A DNA stretch of 64,000 bases from Vibrio comitans (lineage in GTDB: Bacteria > Pseudomonadota > Gammaproteobacteria > Enterobacterales > Vibrionaceae), in contig AP024866.1 in NCBI GenBank assembly GCA_024346835.1, forward strand, positions 868,001 to 932,000, written 5' to 3'. This document shows positions 45,101-60,100 of the stretch, piece after piece. The notes beneath the pieces were generated by a model that saw only the letters and a list, made by a program, of their open reading frames with translations, searched no databases and was not told where the DNA came from. The translations under genes and the position numbers were made by a program. Numbering within the stretch: the stretch's first letter is position 1; each line of letters starts with the position of its first letter.

Positions 45101-48100
45101 GCGAGCTGAAATTACTGCATCTGCTGGAGCAACTCTTCTTGATGCCTCAACTGCAACCATTGACGCAACCCTAGATGCCGCAGACACCAATGTTGAGTTA
45201 AAAGGCGGAGACGGCATTAATGAGTTTCGCATCAATGTAGCTGGGCGCGCTGATACTGACACCGTGAATGTGACCGTATCTGACATGGCAACTAGCAATG
45301 ATGTGGTTTTTTATGGCGGTGGCGAGACCTTCAACATCGATAACTTCGATTACGCCAGCATCACAGGTGCGAATTACTCGTTTGTCACTGAGACAGGTGG
45401 CGACCTCACCATAGACAGCAATGTCTCTGTTGTGGGTCAGTCTATTAAGTTTGATGTCGGTGGTACCATCACCATCAAAGCGGACGTGAATACCGATGAT
45501 GCTGACACAGCAGGTAATATCGGCTTCTATGCGCGCCATATTGTTGTTGAAGACGGAGTCAGCATCTCTGCTAAAGGTTTGACCCTACAACAAAGCGGTG
45601 ATATCGATCTGATTGCTTCAGACTCTCGCAATAAGATCAAAGGCGTAGGTTTCTATAACTATGATGATGTGAGTGCCAGTGTCACTATTGGTGCCGCCAC
45701 TATTGAAGGTCGTGATATCAATATCATTGCCTTTGCAGAAACCAACCCTGATAGCCCGGTTAACTACGGTGGTGACTCATTAGAATCTGATGAGCTAAGT
45801 ATTAAAGACTTTAAGGCTGAGCTTGAGAACTTTGCGCTCTTTTTTGGTTATTCTCGTTCCAAAGTAGACACCACAATCACTATCGATGAGAGTGCGGTTA
45901 TCAAGGGTGACGATGTAGTGATTGAGTCTCGCTCAATCGCGCGCGTGAAATCTGAGCCACTGGCTATTCTATTCTCAGTTTCCATCGGCTCTATACGCTC
46001 TGACGCCAATGTCGAGATGCACGGTACTGTGATTGCAGAAGGAGATGTGCTTATCTCCTCCAAAGTTGAGAACTATATGAAGGTGGCGTCTGAACCTAGA
46101 TATGGTTTTAAAGGCTTTGCGTTTAGTGTGGCCGTTGGCATCCTCGAGAGTGACTCTACTACTCTAGTTTCAGATTCAGCAACCATCGTAGGAGAAGGCG
46201 ACCTTGAGGTATCGGCATACACCTCTGATTTTACCTATGTGGGTGCTCTAAGTGATGCGGGTGATAAGGGTAAGCTTGCCGCGAGTGTGGCAGTGCATAT
46301 TGAACATGGTGACACTAATGCCACGCTAGCTGGCGATATCATTATTGCCGGAGATGTAGATGTTAACGCTGAACAGAAACAAGGGCGTGTCGATGGGGTG
46401 TGGGGCACTGAAGTTTCAGCCATTGTTGATCGTGTGCCAAGTGTTCTCGATAACTTCAAAGATAAATACAAACAGAAAGCCGCTGATAAACTGGCCTCTA
46501 AAGGAATGCCAGAGTTTATCACTAAACGTGTTGCACCGTCGGACCGCTTAAAACCGACCAAATTTACCCTAGGTATCGCATTTGGCTATGCCGACGATAC
46601 CAACAATGCTAATGCCTATATTGGCCTTGCTGATAAGAGCAGTGATATTCAAGTAGGCGGCTCTTTGGATCAGAACGCGTCGGTTCAAAGCCGACAACTG
46701 ACCAGCGTGACTTCGGTTTCGAGCACAGTTTCTCAAACCTCGCAATTATCCGGCTCAACGGGTACCAAGAGTGAGTTCAACCAGGTGCCGTTTGGTGGCG
46801 CAGTATCCGTTATGGTTGCGGATATGGATAACAATGCCAATGCTCTGGTGCAGGGTAATACCAAGCTAGATGTACTAGATAAGCTATCCATAGATTCTGA
46901 AACTGAAAATTTAACTGGCCTTATTAGCCCAGATACCACCTTTAAATACGTCAAACCAGACTTTGTACAGCCGGGTGAAATTGATACTGATTACACGGTT
47001 AATCCAGGGGATCTAGTTGGCTTCCATTATAAAGATTACGACTGGAAGCAGACCGAGGCTCAGCAACCAGATATTGGCATCTTGGGTGCAGTATATAAAT
47101 ATGTGGGTGACGAGACGGAAACCCTACGCCTTTCAGAAACCGATTTCAGCGATCCATTCAAATGGGAGCTATTGGGTGACAAGGTTACCAGTCTTCCGAG
47201 CCAGCTATTGGGCGGCGATAGTGACCTGTATCTTATCGACAATACAGTTAAGTCTGAAGCAGCTGGTGCTAAGGTTTCCATCGGCCTTAACTTTAGCTAT
47301 CTAAACGTGACTCAAAATGCCAATGCCAAAGTGCTAGGTACAGTGCAAGTTAACCAGAGAACAGCACTTGAAAACACCTTTGATGAGGTGAGTGATAAAG
47401 AGTATCACGACATAGTTGATACCTTCTTGGGCGGTTTGGCTCAGGGCAATCGTGATGTGTCGGTAACTTCAAATACGGTTAACCAACAGGTGGACTATGT
47501 TGGTTTACTTACAGCGACCAACTCAAATATCCCAATTCTTAAAACCATTTACGAGAAAGCAGGTCAGTCTGAAGCGCTAAATGGCGCTGGCGTGAGTGTG
47601 TATATCAATACGGTGACCCTTAACAGCAATGCCATTATCGAAGATGGCGCGCTGGTGTATGCCGACGACCTAACAGTGGATGCAGATTCGAATGTGTTTG
47701 CGATTAACCTAGGCTATTCAGCAGGTTACGGTAAGGGCACCCTGGGTCTGTCTGGCTTATTTATTAACAATATCATTGATAGTAATGCCAATGCTCGTAT
47801 TGAGTCAGGCGTGGATCTAGACATTGCTACTCGCATTACCAACACTCCAGGCACTGAGCGTCTGACAGTAACTGCAGACAACCGCGTGGACATCATCACC
47901 ATTGCAGGTGGCGGCGCTTCCGGTGGTGCTATCGGTGTGGGCGCATCTTCCATAGTGAATATCATCGATAAGGTGACCAAGGCAGAGATTGGGTCGAAAG
48001 ATGCCAATGCTCGCTCGGGCGATATCGATGTAAATGGTGATGTTAAGGTTAAAGCTAACAGTGACGGTTTTGTTATTGGTTCAGCTATCAGTGCTGCATG

Positions 48101-51100
48101 GGCTACGGGTAAGGTTGCGCCATCAGGCGGTGATACACCTAAGACCAATAACAGCGCGTACGGCATTTCTGTGTCGGGTGCGTTTATTTTCAATATTGCC
48201 GATCACACAACATCGGCGTCTATCTACAACCTAAATAGCCTAAACGCAGACGCGGTGACCCTAGATGCGGAAGACCGTTCAGGCGTGTATGCCTTCCCTA
48301 TTGCTTACTCAAGCTCGGAAGCACAGAAGTTTGCTCTGGCGGCTGCGGGTATCGGTCTACGTAATGACGTAGACGTGGATATCGATGCAGGTATCTCGGG
48401 TGTGAATAGCCTAGACCTGAATAGCCTATCTATAACAGCACTTAACAATACTACAGTAGTCACAGCGTCGGTTTCGGCTGCACTTTCAGGTGTAGGTGAT
48501 ACGCCTTCGGGTTCGAATACCACCAGTATTGCACTGACCGGGAATGTATCTGTGAATAACGTCGATAACGACGTGGATGCCTTCCTATCGAATATCGGTA
48601 CTGGCTCTATCACAGGCATGGATTCAGAGAACTTTGCCGTAGATATTGAGGCTAAAGACACCTCTAAGATTTATGCAGTAGCCCTTGGCGTTGCCTATGC
48701 AGGCAGCGGCACTGTGGGTGTCACCTATGCAGAGAACAATATTGAGAGCGACATCGATGCGGTTATCAGTAATGCAGATATCGATATCGCCACAGGTAAG
48801 GTGCGCCATCAAGCGAATAGTGATGCCAATATCCTTTCTGTCGCCATTGGTGCAGGGGTAAGTAAAGATACTTCGCCAGACTACGATACCTCGGTAGGTC
48901 TGTCTGTTGCTGCAGCCGTGAGCTACAACAATGTTCGCATGAATACCCGCTCTAAGGTTATCGACAGCACTATCACAATGCCAAGCCATGACCTAGATAC
49001 GGCTCGCATGGACGTGAAGGCGCACAACGAGAGCGATATTATCGCAGTAGTTGTGGCGCCATCTGTTGGCCTGCAAAGTGGCAGTAACACCACAATTACA
49101 TTGTCAGGTAGCGGCGCTTCGGTAGAGAACGAGGTTTATGGGGATACCATTGCTCAGATTGATGGCAGCACTATCGATCAGGCAACAACGGTTAATGCTA
49201 AGTCAAATGCTGACAACGGCGTGTTTGTGAAAGCAGATGCGGACGGTGATATTTCTGCGACCGTAGTGTCGGCTAGCATCGCTTGGGCGGGCGCAACCTC
49301 AGGTACAGGTGTGTCTGGTGGTATCGGTGTAGCTCTAGCAGAAAACTTTATTGGTGATGATAACGGCACAGCTAATGCTATCAGCGCCATAATTACCGAT
49401 TCGAGCATAGACATCAGTGGCGATGTGGACACTTATGCGGAGAGTAAGCAAGAGATCACTGCAAATGTGATTGCAGCCTCTGTGGCTATCGGTACTTCAA
49501 CCGACGGCGTTGCGGTCGGCCTGAGTGGCGTTGGTTCTGATGCGAAAAACTCCATCATGATAGATACCACCTCGGGCATTACCGCGGTTGAAGCTAACCA
49601 TGTGGTTAAGGCCGACAACATCTCGGTTGAGGCTAAGGATACAAGCTCTATCACCAGTGCGGTGGTAGGGGCATCTATTGCAGGTACCTTCTCGGCATCA
49701 AGCGGTTCAGTAGCCCTAAGTATCGGTGTGGCTCTGGCAGAGAATGATATCGACAACGACACCGTTGCTCTGATTGATAACGTGGATATTGGCGCCTCAG
49801 ATGACAGAGCGGGTGATATCAACGTAATTGCGACCACTAACGCGACTATTACCGCAACCTCAGTGGCTACCTCGTTTGCCTTAGGTTGGGGCGCAGGTAG
49901 CATCACGGTAAGTGGCGCGGGCGCGAATGCGGTCAACTCTATTACTGGTGAGACCAAAGCTTCAATTGCGAACAGTCAGGCATACAGCTCGGGCAACGTT
50001 ACTGTAACTGCAACCAATACCTCTAAGGTGAACGCAGAGGTTGCAGCGGTTTCTATTGCCGGTGCAGGCGGTACCGATGGCGGCCTTGGCGTGTCAGTTG
50101 GCGGCGCTGAGACCAAGAATAATATCGGTACTTCGGGCAACCGCTTGGGCGTTACCGCTAGCGTGATTGATTCAGGTATCGACAACACGGGTGATATCTC
50201 TGTCACTTCAACTGCTGATCTAGATATCGATGCAGGCGTTGGCGCAGGTTCTGCGGCCATTGCAGCGGCGGGTAGCGGCGTAGGTATTGCTGCTTCTGGC
50301 AGCGGTGCTGGTGGTTACAACGAAATCTATTCTAATGTTGATGCCTATATCGACAACAGCTTAAATCAAACCATTAAAGGCTCTTCTCTAACCCTAAGCG
50401 CAAGCAACATCTCAGACATTGATGCGGATGTGGGTGCAGCGACAATAGCAGCAGGCTTTGGTAGTGGTGGAGCTGTAGCCATTACTGTTGGTGTCGCTCT
50501 TGCTCGAAACGATGTAGACAATAATACCCGCGCGTACGTTGCGGGTGCAGATGTTGAGCTTGGTAGTGGTGCACTAGATATCGATGCCTCTACTGACAAT
50601 ACAATTAATTCGCTATCGGTTGCAGCCTCGCTTGGGGTTGCCTTTGGTAGCGGCGGCGGTATCGCAGTAAGCGGTGCTGGCGCTAACTCAATGAACAGCA
50701 TTGGTGGAGATACCCTAGCGTATCTTGATGGTGCGGATGTTGAAAGCGCAGGCACGGTCAGCGTAGATGCAGAAAATATCTCAGATATCTCTGCAACGGT
50801 TGCTTCAGTGTCTGTTTCTGGCGGTGGTGGTTCAGGTGGTGGTGTCGGCGTATCAATCGGTGCATCAGTATCTGAGAACGAAATCGGCACTTCAGATGAT
50901 AGCCTTCGTGTTGCTTCTTACATTCAAGACTCAACTGTTGAAGCAACGGGCGATTTGACCCTGACAGCAAACGGCCAGATGGCCATCTTTGCTGGCGTAG
51001 GCGCTGGCGGTATGGCAGTTGCTGGCGGTGCTGGTGGCGGCCTAGCGGGAGCGGGTTCTGGCGTTGTAACCACTAACGATGTTTATGCGCTAATTGAAAG

Positions 51101-54100
51101 CTATATCGACAACTCCGGTGATAGCAATGCCATTATCGATGCGGCTAGTATCTCCATCACAGCAACCAGCCAATCTACTATCGAGGCTGAGCTAGGATCT
51201 GCTTCTCTAGGTATTGCAGGCGGCGCAGGTGGTGGCGGTACGCTAACTATCGGTCTGTCTATTGCAGAAAATACCGTTGAGGTTGATACCTCGGCCTATA
51301 TCAAGGGTGCGAATCAGATTGATAGTGCTGACGCTATCAGCGTATCGGCGACAGCAACTAATGATATCGATGCAACCTCGGTCGCGGCAACGGCTTCATT
51401 TGCAGCGGGTGCTGGTGGCGGTGTAGCTATCAGTGGTGCAGGTGCTGAAGCTGTTAACAGCATCTCTGGCGTAACTCAGTCTTATATTGAAAGCTCGCAA
51501 ATCGATAGCTCGAGCAAGGTAGATGTTACTGCATCGGATACCTCAGATATCGATGCAACTGTAGTTGCGGTTGCCGTGTCTGGCGCAGGTGGTGCTGGTG
51601 GCGGTATCGGTGTGGCTATCGGTGCAGCACTTGCAACTAACAATATTGGTAGCAGTGGCAATCGCCAAGCGATTCGCACCTATGTTAAGAACAGTGGCAT
51701 TACCTCAACCGGCGCACTCAACCTGGATGCCGATGGCAATATGAACGTCTTCTCAGGTGTGGGCGCAGGTAGCATGGCGGTTTCTGGCGGTGCAGGTGGC
51801 GGTTTGTCAGGTGCCGGTGCTGGAGTAAACACAACCAATAAGGTTTATGCAGACGTTGAAGCCTATATCGACAACAGCTCAGCATCGAATAAGGTTATCG
51901 GCACCGCTAGCGTGACGGTTGATGCAGACAATACCACATCGATCACCGCAGAAGCGGGCGCAGCATCTCTAGCCGCTGCGTTCGGCGCCGGAGGTGGTGT
52001 TTCACTAAGCATTGGTGTCGCTCTGGCTCGCAATACTGTGGATGCCAATACCTTTGCCTATATCACCGATGTTGGCGAACTTAATAGCGGTAATATTAGT
52101 GTTACCGCAACCACTGACAATACCATCAAAGCAACCTCGGTGGCGGCTTCTATTGCAGCCTCTGGCGGCGTTGGTGGCGGTGTCTCTATCAGTGGTGCAG
52201 GAGCAGAAACCTCAAATTACATCTACGGTGAAACCCAAGCTTATATCGCCAACAGCACCTTAGGTGCTTCAAACGATAAAGTGGGTGCTGTCGATGTTAA
52301 AGCAGACAATACCTCTGAGATTGAAGCGACTGTGGCTGCGGTATCGGCAGCAGGCGCGGGTGGTGCCGGCGGTGGTATCGGTGTGTCTCTGGGCGGCTCG
52401 GTAGCGGTGAATGAAATTGGTGAAGATAACGATCGAGTTGTCGTTAAGAGTTATATCGACAATAGCCAAGTTCATGCCTCTGGAGCACTTGAGGTAGATT
52501 CAACGCTTGATATGACTATTGATGCAGGCGTGGGCGCAGGCAGTGCCGCAGTTGTGGCAGGGGCGGCAGGTATTGCCGTATCTGGCGCTGCAGTAAGGGT
52601 AGAGAACTATGCCTATGCGGATGTAGACAGCTATATCGAAGACAGCTCTCAAGTTACCGCCTCTGATATTTCAGTCACCTCTTCAAGCACTTCAGATATC
52701 GACGCGACTGCGGCAACAGCAAGTTTGGCGGCCTCTTTTGCCGGCGGTGTGTCTGTCTCCATCGGCGCAACACGCGTTATCAATACTGTGGACATTGACC
52801 TTAACAGTGATGTTCGCAATTCAACGCTGGATACCACAGGTGACTTTACTCTAACCGCGAGCTCTACCGATGATGTTTACACCATGGGTGTTGCGACCTC
52901 AGTCTCTCTAGGCCTTGGCTTCTCAGGAGCCGGTGTGTTCGTTGAAAGTGAAGTGATTGGGGACATCGGCGTTAGCATGGTGGACTCGGATATCGAGGCT
53001 GCAGGTGACGGCTCGGTTAAGGCGTTAGCGAGTGCGAAGCAAAAATCTGAGGCCTACGGTATTTCGGGCGGCTTTATCTCGGCAGGCGTGGTGTTTGCCG
53101 ATAGCGATACAGACGTCGATACCCTAGTAACCATGTCGGCTACCGATTACGTTGGTGGCGACCTAACCATGGTAGCGAAAGCGACAGAAGATAATTATGT
53201 GTTGGCGGTTGCAGGTAGCGGTGGCGTGTTAGCTGGTGCGGGTGTGGCGGCTGAAACTAGCTCTACCAGCACTACGAAAGTCTCTGTAGACGACGAATCC
53301 AGCATTACCTTGGGTGAGAACTCAGGTGATGGTGTACTGGATGTGAAGGCAGAGCACATCACTCGCTTTGATGCGCGCGTTGTGGCGGCCTCTGGTGGTT
53401 TGCTATCTGGTTCGGGTGCAGAGATCAATCATGACATCACCGCTGATGTAGACGTGATATTGGGTGACGGCTCTAGTGACAGCGATTACCTAGAAATCAG
53501 CGCATCTGATATCAATGTGGATGCCATTAACCGAGCGCAGAAAGACCAAAATGGCCGAATTGATGTTGTGGCTGTAGGTCTTGCTAGTGCCGCAGGTGCT
53601 GACAGTATCACTACGCTGGATATGGCGACTACTATAGATGTGGGTGATGATGCCGAGCTGACCTCATGGGGACTAGGTGATACCGATGGTATTTCCCTTA
53701 ATTCTCTAAACGATCTTGATATTACCGAGAAGGTGATTCTAAACGCTTCAGGTGCACTGGCAGGTACAGGTGCAACCATGAAGATCAAAGATGATGAGCT
53801 GCTGGCTAAGGTGCGCGTAGGTAAAAACGCGGTCTTGGTTTCTGAGGGAGACATTCAGATTGCGGCTCGTGGTCAGGGTGAGGTTGTAGGTACTGTTGAG
53901 GCAGACTCAAGCGGTGCGATTTCAGTGTCAGTGACCAATGCCAACGTTAATATCACGCCGGTAAATACCGTGCTTATCGACCAAGGTGCAGATCTAACCA
54001 CCTATGGGGATATGAATATCTCGGCCGGTACTGATACCGACTTCAACCGAGATGATTATAAGGTTCACTCTCTGATTGATAGTTTCTCAGACAGTGTGAT

Positions 54101-57100
54101 TCCTATTGATGATGCAGGTGCATCCGCCACCCTGTCTCAGACCAACAATATTACCATTGCCTCTGGCTCGCACGTTAAAACAGCGCGTCAGATGAATCTG
54201 CATGCTGAGCGCTTTGGCTTTGCCGATATGGATGCACAGACCAAAACAGTGAACTGGGCATCAGCGCTAGGCGGCACTGCTGAACTGGGTGGTGACGTGA
54301 CCATCGGCACCACAGGCACGGTGAACAATGCTGGTACTCTAGAAACGGGTATTCGTCGTAACCAATCCATTGAGTTCGTTAGCCTAAATGACGACGGCAG
54401 TGTAGATGAAGTGAACAAGACAGATGGCATTAGCTTCTCTACCTCTATTGAAGCGCTAAGCTCTAGCCTATTTGAAGACCTAGAGTACGCCGAAGAGCAG
54501 CTTTCTATCTTCAACGATGGTAAGTCTTCAGATTCTGATATTGAGGCTTTTTATAAGTCAGAAATTAATCGTTTGCGCGAGCTGATGGTTGAAAAAGGCC
54601 TGATGGATGTGGACGGCGATGGTGAGTACTACGCTATCACTCTAAACATTCCGGTAATTACCATCAACGATATTCATGCAGAGGCGGGCCGTATCGATAT
54701 TCGCTCTGGCGATTATGAAGATACGGGTACGGTACTGTCACCTGGAGACGCATCAGTCACCATATTGAACCATACCTTGGCATCACTGGTGGTGAATGAC
54801 ATTACCATTCCGCAAGAGAATGGTGGGGTATTTCTTAATGGTGAGCGACAAGATGTAGGTAGCGAGGATGATCCGGTGATCTCTATCGTGAACGATGTGG
54901 ATCTGGACCTTGCTCTGATTGAGCTAAACGATAGGGTAGATACACAGGACAATAACTCTGTTCTTACTTGGCCGTCGATTACCCTAAATGGGGACATTGC
55001 AAACCGCAGCGGTAAGTTAGAGCTTAAGAGCCTGAGCGGAGAAGGCTCAAGCACTCTAGGTAAGGGTGATATCAACATCTATGCTGACATTGATGTGAAA
55101 GATCAGGTAGTCATGACTGGCGGTTCTACCGTTATCAGTTTGCCACCGGGTTCTACCTATTCCGTTGATGGCTCAGAGTATGCGAAGTGGAACTCTGCGA
55201 TTGGTAACAATGGACTTGAAGAAGCGTCGCTAGCTGAGATCAACAACCTGATTAATCGCTCTATTACCGGTCCGAGTATCTACGCAGACAATATTTCTAT
55301 TACCTCTGAATACATTAATATCAACGGCAAGATCCAAAGTGGTAAAGAGAGCTTCACTCTAAACATCACCCAAGATATGGAAGACACCATAGATGAGCTT
55401 CGTGCTGACGGTGCGACAGGTCTTGTACGTCTTGATGTGGGCAGTGAGGATTTCTCAGTATTCTATGACGCGACTAATGATCAAATCGTGGTTGGAGATA
55501 TGCGCGTTAGCGGCGGTTATATCGAACTTGAGGGGCACATCCTAAACACCAACACCAATTCAGAGATTGAACTTCTTGGTGGCTATGCGGAAATCGATGT
55601 CATCAACAATACCGACCTTGACGTGAAGATCATGGGTCTGGATGCCTCGCAGCGTGGTAAGGGTACCTTGATTATTCGCGACAAGGCGAAAGGTACCTCA
55701 GATAATCCAGTAGAGACTATCTATACCAAGGATGCGAGTGGCGTGACAGTCACTACCAACGGTGTGGAGACAACAGGTTCCGATGATATGACTTATGACC
55801 CTAGAGAGGGTTGGCGTTATTCATGGACCATGGGTCAAGAGACCTTTGAACGTCGTTACACCACTGAAGGTACTTCGTCTTGGCTAGGTATTGATGCTTT
55901 TGCAAAAGACCCGAAAGATGTGACCTTTGATGGTGAGCCTGAGGTGGTAGGTGACCCAACTCTACGAGGTGAAGGTGCGTATTTTGAGTTTGATGAGGGT
56001 GGAGAGACCTACATCTTCAGTGAACTCGATGAGCCTATCGTTCTTGATAATGAAACCTCACTGGTTCGTAAGTGGACTAAGAGCACTTGGTGGGGCAAGA
56101 AAACTTATTACGCTAAATTTGTGGAAGAGAGTAAGGTTCGTTACGAATCTACTCACTCTATCCGCGCCGATTATGCTGTAGCCATTACCTTTACCGGCCT
56201 TGAGGCTGGCTCAATCGATATCACATCGGAAAACGGTGGTAGCGTGATTGTTCAAGGTTCCATCAGCAATACTGAGGGTACCACTACCATCACTACAGAT
56301 GCCGATATCATCACCAAATCTACAGGTACAGTAGGCGGGATGGATATCGTGCTCGATGCGAAGAATATTGGCGGAGAAGTGCAAACTAATGTGGATGGGA
56401 GTATTGAATCTGCAAGCAACGCGCTTCGCACTAACCTAACCAACAATGGTGGTGGCGGTATCACCGCTATTACTAACGGCGGCCGTATTAACATTGTTGA
56501 GACAGATGGCCCGCTAGTGGTTAAAAACATTACCTCAGCAACCAGTCGTCAGCTTAGCAATGATACCGGTGGTAAGATTTACCTATCTGCGGTAGGCGGT
56601 GTTGAAGCAGAGTCTGGCACTGCGGGTGTTGTGCGTGGTGGTCAGATCTACATTAACTCTGAAGCCCATGTGGGCACTAACTCACAAGCGCTTGCCATCG
56701 ACAGCGGTGTGAAGAATACCGATTCAGTGACTGTACTGGCTGTTAACGATATTTACCTTAGCGAGACAGACGGTGACTTCCTAATTAAAGAAATCACCTC
56801 GACTTCTGGCGACGTGACCATCACGGCATCGAAAGGCTCGCTAATCGATGCCAACAACTCAACCGCTCGTGACGAACGTACCTATGAGGACCTAAGCACA
56901 GGTCTTTGGGAGAACCTTGGTCTGATCGGCGGTAGTGATGCTGCTAGCGCTAAGGTTCAGAATGTTATCGATGCTTATGTGAGTGCTCGTGAGATGGAAT
57001 ACAGCACCTACTGGAATATCCGCAATGGTCAATTTGATGGCGACTATATTGCTGATGAAGAAGTGGGTCTGTCGGTGGATGAAGAGGCATATTATCGCGA

Positions 57101-60100
57101 GGTTTACGAGACTATCGGTGCTGAAGATGGACTCACAGGCTCCGCTCTTGATACCTTCGTTGACGATGCAATTCAAACGCTAGTGAACAAGCGCACTGCA
57201 GAATACCATGCGCTGCATGCCACCTATGGCGGTGAGGCTTATGATGACGAATACGAATATGTATTGAGTCAAGATGAGACAGATAGTCTAACGGCGAGCG
57301 TACATGTTTGGACTGAAGATGAGCTGACAAACCTTATTAGCGGTAGCTTACTAAAACCTATCACTAATACCCAAGCAACCATCGAGGATGCCAACATCTC
57401 TGCTGGTGGTGATATCACTATCGTCACTAAAGATGATATTGGTAGCGCAGTGGGTTCAGTTGAAATCGATCTTGATGGTGATTACTCAGACGATGAGCGT
57501 GTTCAGCTAGCAGCCGCTGAACGTAATGACGTTTACTTCTTGTTTACTGAGCGCACTCAAAACGTGGTTGTTGATGTGGTTGAGTCAGACAGTGGTGACC
57601 AATTAGTTCGTTCATCAGGCAACTGGGTAAGCGATGGCTTTGTTGCTGGCATGCAAATCCGAATTGCGGGTGACAGTGCCAATGCCAATGATGAAGGCAG
57701 TTTTTATGAAATTGCTTCAGTTACCTCTGACACCATTACGCTGATCTCGACTGCACTTTCGGTAGAGTTTGCCGTAACTATGGATGTGGCAGCTATTAGC
57801 AGCACTCCAGATCTAACCACTTTGGTTAACACTGACGGTGATGTATGGACAAGCCTAGGCCTTGCACAAGATAGCTTTGTGTCTCTGGGCAGTGAAGTGT
57901 ATCAAGTGAGTCGTGTTGCTGGCTTAGTGGTTGACCTTGAAGAGGTTGATCCTAGCATTGCAAGTTCAGTCATTGCGCTTAATTCTAACGACTATCGCAC
58001 TGCAAGTGTGAACAAGGTGGTTATTGATCAGCGTGAAGATATTGATGTGCTTGTTACAGGTTCAATTAGCGCAACCGCTACGGGTAATGTGTATCTTGGC
58101 TCAGAACAATCGATGCAGATCGATTCTGTATCTGGCGATAACGTTCGCATCAAGTCGAAGCAGGATCTAACGGATGGCACTGGAAACAGCGCTTCAGTAA
58201 CGGCTGGATCTACCTTGATCCTTGAGGCAGGCTCAGGCGCAATTGGTAGTGCAAGCAACCGCTTCAACATTAACCTAGCAGCGGATGCAACCCTAACTGC
58301 ACGTGCAGAGGGCGACATCTTTATTACCGAGATTAACTCTGACATCAATGTTGCGACGATCTTCTCAAGCGGTGGAACCGTTGACCTAATAGCTCTAAAC
58401 GGCTCTATTGTTGATAGCTTTGATCACGACTATGAGAACATCCGTGCCGTTGATGTAGTGCTAACTGCAAACTCAGGTGGCATAGGTGCTATTGGTAACC
58501 TTCTTGATATTAATCTAACCGGTGGCCTGCTAACCGCTAATGCTCAATATGATATCCGTGTGAACGAGACTGAGGGCAACCTAGATGTTGACCATGTGGA
58601 ATCAGCGCAGGGTGATGTAGAGCTAGCCGCGCACCTGGCTATTCTAGATGGCGTAACTGATGACCCAAGTGAGCTTGCAGACATCGTGGGTGCGAGCATC
58701 TCGCTAACCTCGCGCTTTGATACCGTTGGTCAAGTGGGGAGCGATATCGAGGTGGATTCTGGATCGGCCGAGGGTGAGAATCTAACCGTATCTAGCTTTA
58801 ACAACACACATCTTACAGAAACTGTCGGTGACCTGTATCTAAACACCATTCAAACCGGCGCAGCGGCTATCGCCTTTATAGCGGCTCCTGCAGGTCGAAT
58901 CCTAAATGATAGCGCCAGTGGCGACAATATCATCTCAGGTAAAACCTATCTGTTTGCTTCTTTAGATATCGGTACCAGTGATAAGGCACTAGCTACTCAG
59001 GTGGGGAGTATCCAAGGGCAATCCACTACAGGTAGTACCTACATCCTGAATACAGGAGCCCTGAATGTGGGTGGCGTGGTTGATGGTATCTCTAGTGGCT
59101 TTGAGGCTGGTGGTGAAATTAACTTGGTTACACAGAGCCCTATGACTATCGATCAGAACATAATTGCCAATGGCAATATCAATCTTAAGTCGAAAGATAA
59201 TTCGGTTAACGATGACATAACTATAGTATCGGGCGTAACCCTAGAGACTGACGCAAGTATTTACATTAATTCGGGAGACGGCTTCACACTGGAATCTGGT
59301 GCAACACTGGATGCGGATAAAGACGTTACTATCCAGATCGATTCTGGTCAGATTGGCGACCAAGATGCGGTGGGCGCAACTCTAGATATCCAAGGCAGTG
59401 TTGTAGCTGGTGATGATATCAACCTAACTGGTAACACTGATGACGACAGCTTTGTTCTGCAAGGTTCTCTAAATGCAACCAACATCAATATCGATGCCGG
59501 TGAGGGTAACGATCAGCTACTTATCGATACGCAGAGTCTAATTGGCGATACCTATGTAAGCATGGGCGCTGGCGATGACGAACTCACAGTGAATCAGCTT
59601 CATACACGAGCAGACAAACTAGTGCTTGATGGCGAAGGTGGCACCGATAGCTACATCATCAATCGCACAGGTAGCGATGCCGATTACATCATCGACATTG
59701 AGGACTCAGGTGCGGGCAATGATGGCGCCGATGTGGTTAGTTTAAATGGTCTAGCAAGCGCTGATACCTTCTTGATCCGCGCCAACTTTGTAGCAGCGCT
59801 GCATGATGACGGCAATGGCGGCTACGGCAATACCGTTGAGCGCATCAACTACGATGGCAACATCAATGCACGCTTTATCATCAATGGCCTAGAGGGTGAA
59901 GACAGCTTCTACAGTGATGATACCGGCACCATCTTTACCCTAGATGGCGGTGCAGACAATGATACCTTCCAAGTAGGCCAGTTGTTTGGTAGTGACCGTG
60001 TAGGTCCGTTTGTCGCTGATGGTGATGAAATCGAGACTACAGAAACCACCTTAGGCTTCTTGAGTAACGGTAACAGCCTGCCGATGGTGATCTACGGCGG

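Noticed and set aside
49000..53000. CRISPR-like array
   Set aside because: The repeats are coding, in frame and imperfect, with no spacers or cas genes.
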